Shown piece after piece: positions 41,142 to 48,038 of a stretch of DNA of 64,000 nucleotides. Source of the stretch: Actinomadura sp. NBRC 104412 (GTDB taxonomy: Bacteria > Actinomycetota > Actinomycetes > Streptosporangiales > Streptosporangiaceae); assembly GCF_030269515.1 (NCBI RefSeq), contig NZ_BSTM01000004.1, forward strand, positions 124,001-188,000. Reading direction: 5' to 3'. The notes under the pieces are model-generated. The model saw only the letters and a list, made by a program, of their open reading frames with translations, was not told where the DNA came from and made no database searches. The first letter of the stretch is position 1; the number at the start of each line of letters is the position of its first letter. Both the position numbers and the translations under genes were made by a program.

Positions 41142-42619
41142 GCCGTCCGGCTTGCGGACACCTGCCGGATCCGCCCGGCCAAGGTGATGACGGTGGCGAT
41201 CACGCCCCAGGTGAGGAGCGCGAGGAAGGTCACGCGGGCGTCGAAGAGGGCGGCGGTCAGCGCGACCAGCGCGACCCGCTCCCCGACCGGCAGCGCCCAT
41301 GCCTTCCTGGCCCAGTACAGGGCGCGCGACCGGCTCAGGCGGCCGTCCGGCCTGGCGATGAGCGCCCGTTCCAGATTGGCCACGAACGCGCGCTCCAGAT
41401 TGACCGGTGTCCGCTGGAGCGGCACGTGCGGCGGGCGGGTGCGCGCCTCGTAGGAGGCGTCGATCACATCCCGCACCGCCTGGAGGATCAGCACCGCCAC
41501 CGCGAGGGCCCACGCGTCCCCGCCGCCCCCGGCGGCCTCGGCCGACCCGAAGGCAAGGCCCAGGTAGACCACGTACTCCTTGCCGTGGCCGCAGATCATG
41601 TCCAGCCGTGCCCCGAACTCGGTGCGGCGCCCGGTGTAGCGGGCGAGCTGCCCGTCCGCCACGTCCAGGACGAAGGCGAGGTAGAGCAGCACCGCGCCGG
41701 TGACCATCCCGGGGCGGGTGCCCGCGCTGAACCACAGCGCCGCCAGCAGCGCGAACACCACGGACACGGCCGTGACCGTGGTGGGGGTGACCTCACGCCC
41801 GGCCAGCCAGCGGACGAGGCGCGGACTGTAGGAACTGACCGCGAACGTGGAGAAGAAGCCATCGTCGCTTTTGACCGCCGCCGCCAGCCGCCGGTCGTCC
41901 TCGTACCGGGCATCCGCGGCCTCCAGCGCGACACGGGCCTCCCGGAGCGCGGCGCCGCCGGGCTCATCGGCGGCGATGCGGCGGCAGACCCCGCCCTTGG
42001 CGGCCCGCGCCGGATGGGAGGCGACCGGCCTGCCCAGGCGCACCAGCCCCGCCAGCAGCAACCCGGCGGCGTCGCCCTCCGTGCCCGGCCCCGCCAGGTC
42101 GGCGAGGCTCTCCGCCAGCTCCGCGATCGCCCGCCCTTCGGACACGTCGAACCGCAGGACCCCCGGGAACGCCGCGTTGACCTTCGGGACCAGGCCCACC
42201 TGGACGACACGTCCCCTCCGCACCCGGGCGGAGGCCGTCCCGGACTGGCCCGCCTCACCGGGCGGCACGGTCACCGCCGCCAGCGGGGCCGCGGTGCCGT
42301 TCACGAACCGGTCCAGCAGTCCCGCGCTCACCAGCAGATCGGCGGGCAGGATCACCACGGGCACGTCGGCGCGCCGCGCGAGCTGCGCGATCCTCCGCAG
42401 GTCACCGGCCACGTCCGGGGACACGATCGCGGAGCCGGCGCCCGCCCCCGGCGCCACCACGGCCCCGGAGGCCACGCCCGCTCCCGGACGTCCGATCACA
42501 TGGACGTCCGGTACGTTGACCGTTGCGAGCAGGTCGCGCAGCCGGGCCAGGTGCGCGGGCGGGTCCGTCCCGGGCGCGCCGAGTGCCCGTCCGGTCGCGA
42601 GGATCACGGCTACGGTCAT
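41138..42619 (-). CDS. nucleotidyltransferase-like / CDP-alcohol phosphatidyltransferase fusion with Gly in place of the fourth catalytic Asp
   Basis: A 493-residue protein. Residues 1-205 look like a degenerate MobA/IspD-type nucleotidyltransferase (AVILATGRALGAPG lacks a proper G-x-G-T-R loop). From residue 250 (KSDDGFFSTFAVSSYSPRLV) it resembles the membrane part of archaeal bifunctional inositol-phosphate cytidylyltransferase/DIPP synthase. The signature is D319-x2-D322-G-x2-A-R327-x8-G336-x3-D340-x3-G344, so the fourth aspartate is Gly, with His next to it. The ATG at 42619 has GGAGGG upstream. It is the first gene of the reverse operon and diverges from the TarI/IspD-like gene by 91 bases. 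Confidence 0.78.
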   Translation of the reverse strand: MTVAVILATGRALGAPGTDPPAHLARLRDLLATVNVPDVHVIGRPGAGVASGAVVAPGAGAGSAIVSPDVAGDLRRIAQLARRADVPVVILPADLLVSAGLLDRFVNGTAAPLAAVTVPPGEAGQSGTASARVRRGRVVQVGLVPKVNAAFPGVLRFDVSEGRAIAELAESLADLAGPGTEGDAAGLLLAGLVRLGRPVASHPARAAKGGVCRRIAADEPGGAALREARVALEAADARYEDDRRLAAAVKSDDGFFSTFAVSSYSPRLVRWLAGREVTPTTVTAVSVVFALLAALWFSAGTRPGMVTGAVLLYLAFVLDVADGQLARYTGRRTEFGARLDMICGHGKEYVVYLGLAFGSAEAAGGGGDAWALAVAVLILQAVRDVIDASYEARTRPPHVPLQRTPVNLERAFVANLERALIARPDGRLSRSRALYWARKAWALPVGERVALVALTAALFDARVTFLALLTWGVIATVITLAGRIRQVSASRTA

Positions 42620-42710
42620 CGATCCCTCCGGCCGGGCGTCCGGCGCGCCGGAGGACCAGTGAACACTGCACAGTGCGACACGCCGATCACAATACGCGAC
42701 GGGACGGTGC

Positions 42711-43457
42711 ATGGAGAGACGGACGGTCGCAGTGATACTGGCCGGCGGTGTCGGCCGCCGCGCCGGGTCGCCGGTGCCCAAGCAGCTCGTCGAGGTCGGC
42801 GGGCGCCCCATCCTGGCGCACGCGATCGCGGCGTTCGACGAGCACCCGGACGTGGGTGAGGTGCTGGTGGTGATGGCCCCGGGTCATCTGCGCACGGCCG
42901 CCGCGCTGGCCACCCCGTTCCGTAAGGTGACGGGAGTGATCGAGGGCGGTGAGACGCGCACCGGGTCCACGGCGGCGGCGCTGGGGGCCCTGGCCGGCCA
43001 CGGCGCCGACACGCGCGTCCTGTTCCACGACGCGGCCCGCCCCTTCGTGGACGCCGGGGTGATCGGCCGGGTGCTGGACGCGCTGGACAAGCACGCGGCC
43101 GTCGCGGTCGGCGTGCCGTGCTCCGACACCGTCGTCGCCGTCGAGGACGGCCTCGTCGCGAGCATGCCGCCGCGCGCGTCGCTGGTGCGGTTCCAGACCC
43201 CGCAGGGCTTCCGCCTCGGCGTCCTGCGCTCCGCGTACGACGTGGCGCTGGCCGACCCGGACCTGGTCGCCACCGACGACTGCGGCATCGTCCACCGCTA
43301 TCTGCCGGACGTGCCGATCAAGGTGGTGGAGGGCAGCGAACGCAACCTCAAGGTCACCCATCCCCTCGACTTCGTCCTGGCCGAGCATCTGGCGGGCGGC
43401 ACGCCCACCGACCCGCTGACCGGCTCCCCCGTCGACCCCCCGGAGGACAACACGTGA
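42711..43457 (+). CDS. IspD/TarI-like cytidylyltransferase
   Basis: A 248-residue nucleotidyltransferase that would form a CDP-alcohol from CTP. AVILAGGVGRRAGSPVPKQL is the CTP-binding loop; the AGGxGxRxG..PKQ form is closer to ribitol-5-phosphate cytidylyltransferase (TarI) than to classic IspD. LFHDAARPFVD, FQTPQGFRLGVL and TDDCGIVHRYLPDVPIKVVE are family-wide motifs. An MEP-pathway role (2-C-methyl-D-erythritol 4-phosphate) cannot be excluded. The neighbourhood, including a TagF-like polymerase elsewhere in the window, favours CDP-ribitol or CDP-glycerol. It overlaps the GDPD gene by four bases. Confidence 0.8.
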   Translation: MERRTVAVILAGGVGRRAGSPVPKQLVEVGGRPILAHAIAAFDEHPDVGEVLVVMAPGHLRTAAALATPFRKVTGVIEGGETRTGSTAAALGALAGHGADTRVLFHDAARPFVDAGVIGRVLDALDKHAAVAVGVPCSDTVVAVEDGLVASMPPRASLVRFQTPQGFRLGVLRSAYDVALADPDLVATDDCGIVHRYLPDVPIKVVEGSERNLKVTHPLDFVLAEHLAGGTPTDPLTGSPVDPPEDNT

Positions 43458-44233
43458 TCTTCGACAACCGGCCCGCCGTGATCGGGCACCGCGGACTGGG
43501 CTCCGGCGACCTGGCCGTGCCCGGAGGCACTGGCACCGTCGCCGAGAACACCGTCCCCTCGCTGCTGGCCGCGCTCGCGGCGGGCGCGTCCTGGATCGAG
43601 ATCGACGTCACCCGCACCGCCGACGACGCGCTGGTGCTGCGGCACGACCCCACCACCGCCGACGGCGCGTTCATCGTCGACACGCACGCGGCGGCCAGCG
43701 GGCTGCCGCTGCTGGCCGAGGTGTTCGACGCGCTGCCGCCGGAGGTCCCGGTGGACGTGGACGTCAAGACGATCCTCGAGGACGCGGTGGACCCGCCGTC
43801 CCGGCGCACCGGGTCCCTGCTGGTGCCCACCCTGCGGAGAGAGGCGCGGCGCCGCCCGCTGCTGGTCACCTCGTTCGACGCCTCGCTGCTCACGTACCTG
43901 CGGGAGAACCTGCCGGGCGTCCCCCTGGGGCTGCTCACCTGGCTGCGCTTCCCCCTGTGGCACGCCATCCCGTCCGCCGCGGGCCTGGGGTTGCAGGCCG
44001 TCGGGCTGCACACCGGGTCGCTGGGGATCGAGCACCCCGACACGCGGCTGCGTCCCCTGGCGCACAGTGTGGACGTGGCGCACCGCGCGGGGCTGGAAGC
44101 ACTGGTCTGGTGCCCGAAGGCCGAGGACGCCACCGTGTACGCCGAGGCGGGCTTCGACGCGATGGTGGTGAACGACGTACCCGGAGTCGTGCGCGCCCTC
44201 AACGAGAAGCGGGCAGAGGCGGGGGCGGTCTAG
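43454..44233 (+). CDS. glycerophosphodiester phosphodiesterase
   Basis: A 259-residue GDPD-family enzyme that hydrolyses glycerophosphodiesters to glycerol phosphate and an alcohol. The HRG motif is AVIGHRGLGSG at residues 8-18, AENTVPSLLAAL and WIEIDVTRTADD supply the metal-binding Glu and Asp, and LRHDPTTADG the second His. No signal peptide is seen, so it is probably cytosolic. The GTG start overlaps the previous stop as GTGA and has GGAGG upstream. Its place next to the cytidylyltransferase suggests recycling or remodelling of a polyol-phosphate product. The 3' end overlaps the convergent gene by four bases. Confidence 0.86.
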   Translation: MIFDNRPAVIGHRGLGSGDLAVPGGTGTVAENTVPSLLAALAAGASWIEIDVTRTADDALVLRHDPTTADGAFIVDTHAAASGLPLLAEVFDALPPEVPVDVDVKTILEDAVDPPSRRTGSLLVPTLRREARRRPLLVTSFDASLLTYLRENLPGVPLGLLTWLRFPLWHAIPSAAGLGLQAVGLHTGSLGIEHPDTRLRPLAHSVDVAHRAGLEALVWCPKAEDATVYAEAGFDAMVVNDVPGVVRALNEKRAEAGAV

Positions 44234-45006
44234 CCGCCTGAGCCGCCCTGGCCGCGGCGCAGGTCGTCACCGCCGTACATCTGCGTCCACTCCCCGGCCT
44301 CCTGCCGCTGCTCGCCGCCGCCTTGACGCGGCGGCTCGGGGGCGGGTTCAGGGGCGGGCGGAGGCTGGGGAGAGCGGACGTCGGACGGCGGCTGCGGAGG
44401 CCCCGAGGCGCCCGGAGGCGAGTAGGGCGGCGGTACGGCCGGGCCCGGCGCATGGGGCGAAGGGGCCGGCCGGTACTGACCGGCGGGAACGGGAGGTGCC
44501 CCGTACTGGGGCGGCGGAGCGGCGCCGCCCGGCCCCATCGGAGCGGGAGGCATGCCGTACCGGGACCGCGCGGGGGACGCCCCCGCCACCCGCCAACGCG
44601 ACGGCGACATCGAGGCCACCAGCAGCGCGACCCCGAGAAGCAGCAGGATTCCGTACGGGGCGACGACCCCGTAGCCGAAGTCGAGCGACCTCGGCAGCAT
44701 GTTCCCCGTGCGCTCCCCGGCGAACTCCGGCATCAGCAGCCACAGCAGCCCGAACGCCGTGAAGACCACCCCGGGGACCAGCGACGCGACCGGTGACAGC
44801 CGCGAGCCCATGACCAGCCCCAGCAGCACCGCGGCGACCACCAGCACCGCCAACGCGATCAGCCGGTCCGGCCATCTCCCCTCCAGGGCCGGCACCCGGA
44901 AGAAATCCGTCATCCGGCCGACCCCGTAGAGCAGGCAGAACGCGACCACCGGGGTGACGACCAACCCGACCAGTACACCGATGCCGTGGCGAGCGCCGTT
45001 GGACAT
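44230..45006 (-). CDS. four-helix membrane protein with Pro-rich cytoplasmic tail
   Basis: A 258-residue protein. Four hydrophobic segments fall between residues 10 and 135. From about 145 to the end it is a Pro/Gly/Ala/Tyr-rich tail (MPPAPMGPGGAAPPPQYGAP and similar), which in actinobacteria often serves protein-protein contacts. The last residues, EWTQMYGGDDLRRGQG, end the tail with charge. I do not recognise a family with a known function. AAGGGG precedes the ATG. It is convergent with and overlaps the GDPD gene. Confidence 0.68.
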   Translation of the reverse strand: MSNGARHGIGVLVGLVVTPVVAFCLLYGVGRMTDFFRVPALEGRWPDRLIALAVLVVAAVLLGLVMGSRLSPVASLVPGVVFTAFGLLWLLMPEFAGERTGNMLPRSLDFGYGVVAPYGILLLLGVALLVASMSPSRWRVAGASPARSRYGMPPAPMGPGGAAPPPQYGAPPVPAGQYRPAPSPHAPGPAVPPPYSPPGASGPPQPPSDVRSPQPPPAPEPAPEPPRQGGGEQRQEAGEWTQMYGGDDLRRGQGGSGG

Positions 45007-45129
45007 GATGACCCCTTACCGCCGGACGGCCGATCCCGTCCACGGTACCGCCGGGCGCCGCCCAGCGGCAGGGCCGATCCACGGTGCCGATCCACGGTGC
45101 CGATCTGCTCGGCCCCGCCTTGCCGCCGG

Positions 45130-46224
45130 TCAGCTCTTGGCCGGGCTGGGCTGGCCGAGTCCCGGCGGGCTGGTGAGGAAGCCGACGCCCCACGACAGGT
45201 GCATGGTCGCGAACACCAGCGGCAGCCGCACCCACGCCGACGGGGGCAGGCCCCGGCCCTCCACGGCCGCGCCGATCACGATGCCCGCCGCGTACGCGCC
45301 CGGGATGATCCAGCCGGGCCAGAACCCGAACGCCCCGGCGACCACGCCCGCCACGATCGCCACCACCGCGATCGGCGGCGCCAGGTAGCGGAAGTTCAGC
45401 GTGCCCTGATGCTCGCGGCCGACCACGCGCCGCCAACGCCCGGTGTGGAAGTACTGCTTGGCCAGCGCCCGCAGGTTGGGACGCGGCCGGTAGGTCACCC
45501 GCATCCGCGGGGTGAAGTAGATCGTCCCGCCGGTCTGCCGGATCCGGTGGTTCATCTCCCAGTCCTGGGCACGGACGAAGGTCTCGTCGTACCCGCCGAC
45601 CCGCTCCAGCGCGCTGCGCCGGAACGTGCCCAGGTAGACGGTCTCCACCTCGCCCGCCTCGCCGCCGGTGTGGAACCGGGCGTTGCCCACCCCGATCTTG
45701 GAGGTCATGGCGCGGGCCACCGCCTGCTCGAACGGGGTGACGCCCTCGGCCGCCATGATCCCGCCCACGTTGTCGGCGCCGGTCTCCTCCATCGTCTCCA
45801 CCGCGGCCCTGATGTAGTCGTCGGGCAGCAGCGAGTGCCCGTCCACCCGGACGATGATCGAGTACTGGGACGCCTTGATCGCGATGTTGAGGCCCTGCGG
45901 GGTGCGCCCGGTGGGGTTGGGCACCACGATGATCCGCTGGTCCTCGGCGGCCAGCCGCCGGGCGATCTCCTCCGTGCGGTCGCGGGACGGCCCCACCGCC
46001 AGCACCAGCTCCAGCTCGCCCGGGTAGACCTGCCCCAGGATGCGCCGGACGGCCTCGGTCAGATGCCGTTCCTCGTTCAGAACCGGCATCACCACCGACA
46101 CCGCGGGCCACGTCCGGTCGCCCACGGCTTGCCCTGGGTCGCCCTGCGCGCTGGCATGGGCGGGTGAAGAGGAAGAGGCAGAGGGGTTCATGTCGGGTCG
46201 CGGGGCCTTCTCTCGTTCGTTCAT
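45130..46224 (-). CDS. GT2-family glycosyltransferase (ExoA-like)
   Basis: A 364-residue membrane-associated GT-A glycosyltransferase. SVVMPVLNEERHLTEAVRR opens the fold near residue 42, SIIVRVDGHSLLPDDYI holds the DxD-type metal site near residue 121, and FVRAQDWEMNHRIRQTG the catalytic acid. Three hydrophobic segments between residues about 275 and 345 anchor it. It resembles ExoA and related succinoglycan/cellulose-synthase-like enzymes that extend surface polysaccharide. I use the ATG at 46224; ATG 46191 is an alternative. It diverges from the second LCP gene. Confidence 0.86.
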   Translation of the reverse strand: MNEREKAPRPDMNPSASSSSPAHASAQGDPGQAVGDRTWPAVSVVMPVLNEERHLTEAVRRILGQVYPGELELVLAVGPSRDRTEEIARRLAAEDQRIIVVPNPTGRTPQGLNIAIKASQYSIIVRVDGHSLLPDDYIRAAVETMEETGADNVGGIMAAEGVTPFEQAVARAMTSKIGVGNARFHTGGEAGEVETVYLGTFRRSALERVGGYDETFVRAQDWEMNHRIRQTGGTIYFTPRMRVTYRPRPNLRALAKQYFHTGRWRRVVGREHQGTLNFRYLAPPIAVVAIVAGVVAGAFGFWPGWIIPGAYAAGIVIGAAVEGRGLPPSAWVRLPLVFATMHLSWGVGFLTSPPGLGQPSPAKS

Positions 46225-46324
46225 GTCGAGCTCTAACCGCCCGGCCGTCCGGGGAGAGGGATTGCGGAACGGCGCCACGTTACTGCAAGGACACGAAGCC
46301 CAGGAACCGAACGGACGGCGAGCC

Positions 46325-46340
46325 CCCACTTTAGAGTGGG
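46325..46340. promoter_or_regulatory. inverted repeat in the divergent GT2/LCP promoter
   Basis: CCCACT-TTAG-AGTGGG is a perfect 6-bp dyad 43 bases before the LCP start. TAGAGT within it has the TAnnnT form of a -10 element, so a protein on the dyad would cover the promoter. Confidence 0.4.
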
Positions 46341-46382
46341 AACACTCGCGTCACTGTTGTTTCCCGGGAGGCGGCGGCCGGC

Positions 46383-48032
46383 ATGGCAGAAGGGCCCAGG
46401 CGGGCGGACGGCGACCCCGACCCGATGGAGCGCTACTTCCGTCCACGGGACGACGGGCGGGGCGGCGCGGGCGGTGACGCCGAGGAGGACATCGAGGGCG
46501 TCACCGTCGACGGGATGCCCGCTCCCCGGGTCGCGGTGGAGAGCCCGCGCGGTCCGCGCCGTCCCGGGCCGGGGCTGAGCCGCCGCGCGGCGCTGGCCGC
46601 CCGCAGGCAGCGCAGATTCCTGATGCTCACGGGCGCCATCTCGGCGATGGTGCTGGCGACCTCGGGCGGCGCCTGGGCGTTCCAGAACTACGTGACCGGG
46701 ATGATCGACAGCATCAGCGTCGGCGGGCTGGACGGCGGCGGCCCCAAGGGCCCCCTGACCGTGCTGGTCGCGGGCGTGGACCGGCGCGACGGGCTCACCC
46801 GCGAGCAGCAGCGGGCCGCCAAGCTCGGCCACGAGCCCGGCGAACGCTCCGACACCATGATGCTGCTGCACATCTCGCGCGACCACGACCGGGTCACGAT
46901 CGTCAACCTGCCCCGCGACTCGCTGGTGACGATCCCCGCGCACCGGTCGAACGGGTCCGAGGGCGCCAAGGGCGCGCGGATCCCGTCCCGTCCCGGCAAG
47001 CTGACCTGGGCCTACCAGTTCGGCGGGCCCGACCTCACGGTCGACACGATCAAGCAGGCCACCGGGGTGTCCATCGACCACTACGTCGAGGTCAACTTCT
47101 ACGGCTTCGTCAGCATGGTGGACGCGCTCGGCGGCGTGGACGTCTGCACCGAACGGCCGATCAACGACACCAAGAGCGGGCTCGTCCTGCCCGCCGGCAA
47201 GTCGCATGTGGACGGCCTGAAGGCGCTCGGCTTCGCCCGCGCCCGCTACAGCTTGAGCGACGGCAGCGACCTGGGGCGCATCGACCGGCAGCAGCAGTTC
47301 ATCGCCTCGATGATGAAGCAGGCCCTCAGCACCAAGACCCTCAGCGACCCGCGCAAGTCCACCAGGTTCCTCAACGCCGCGCTCAAGTCCCTGCGCGTGG
47401 ACAAGGAGCTCGCCGAAGACCTGCCCGACCTCGCCGAGCAGATGAAGAACCTGTCCACCGACAACCTCACCTTCGCGAAGGTGCCGCTGGCCAACAGCGA
47501 CCATCCCGCGACGCTGTGGAACACCACCTCGCCGCAGTCCACCGTCCTATGGGACCAGCGGCAGGCCGGTGAGCTCTTCGCCAAGATCAGGCGGGACCAG
47601 CCGGTCGGCTCCGGGACGCCGTCGCCGGCCACGCCGTCCCCGACCAAGCCCGCGGGCCCCACGGTCCCGCCCGAGGACGTGCAGGTCAGCGTGCTGAACG
47701 CGATCGGCACTCCGGGCCTGGCCACCCGGGCGGGCGGCGAGCTGCGGCGGATCGGCTTCCGCGCCACGGTCGTCCCGGGCGTGGCGCGGCGCGGCCTCCA
47801 GGAGACCACGATCCAGTACGGGCCGTCCCGGGCGGAGGAGGCCAGGACGCTGGCCGCCGCCATCCCCGGCGCCCGCCTGAAGAAGGTGTCCTCGCTGGGC
47901 TCCCGGGTCCAGGTCATGGTCGGAGCCGACTGGAAGGGGGCCGAGGATGTCGACGTGGCCCCGTCCCCCAGCCCCAGCGCCTCGCCGCGCCACCTGGAGA
48001 CCGGCACCGCCACCGAGAAGCTCTGCAAGTAA
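46383..48032 (+). CDS. LCP-family (LytR-CpsA-Psr) protein with LytR_C domain
   Basis: A 549-residue envelope protein. Residues 1-78 are a charged cytoplasmic tail, 79-100 the single transmembrane helix, and about 120-370 the LCP domain, with TVLVAGVDRRDG, SDTMMLLHISR and VNLPRDSLVTIP bearing the conserved Asp and Arg residues and GRIDRQQQF the later Arg motif. A Pro/Thr linker near 415 leads to a LytR_C domain (VQVSVLNAIGTPGLATRAGG). It should ligate glycopolymer to peptidoglycan, like the one at 8981, but its cytoplasmic tail is longer. GGGAGG precedes the ATG at 11 bases. Confidence 0.92.
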   Translation: MAEGPRRADGDPDPMERYFRPRDDGRGGAGGDAEEDIEGVTVDGMPAPRVAVESPRGPRRPGPGLSRRAALAARRQRRFLMLTGAISAMVLATSGGAWAFQNYVTGMIDSISVGGLDGGGPKGPLTVLVAGVDRRDGLTREQQRAAKLGHEPGERSDTMMLLHISRDHDRVTIVNLPRDSLVTIPAHRSNGSEGAKGARIPSRPGKLTWAYQFGGPDLTVDTIKQATGVSIDHYVEVNFYGFVSMVDALGGVDVCTERPINDTKSGLVLPAGKSHVDGLKALGFARARYSLSDGSDLGRIDRQQQFIASMMKQALSTKTLSDPRKSTRFLNAALKSLRVDKELAEDLPDLAEQMKNLSTDNLTFAKVPLANSDHPATLWNTTSPQSTVLWDQRQAGELFAKIRRDQPVGSGTPSPATPSPTKPAGPTVPPEDVQVSVLNAIGTPGLATRAGGELRRIGFRATVVPGVARRGLQETTIQYGPSRAEEARTLAAAIPGARLKKVSSLGSRVQVMVGADWKGAEDVDVAPSPSPSASPRHLETGTATEKLCK

Positions 48033-48038
48033 GGGTTC

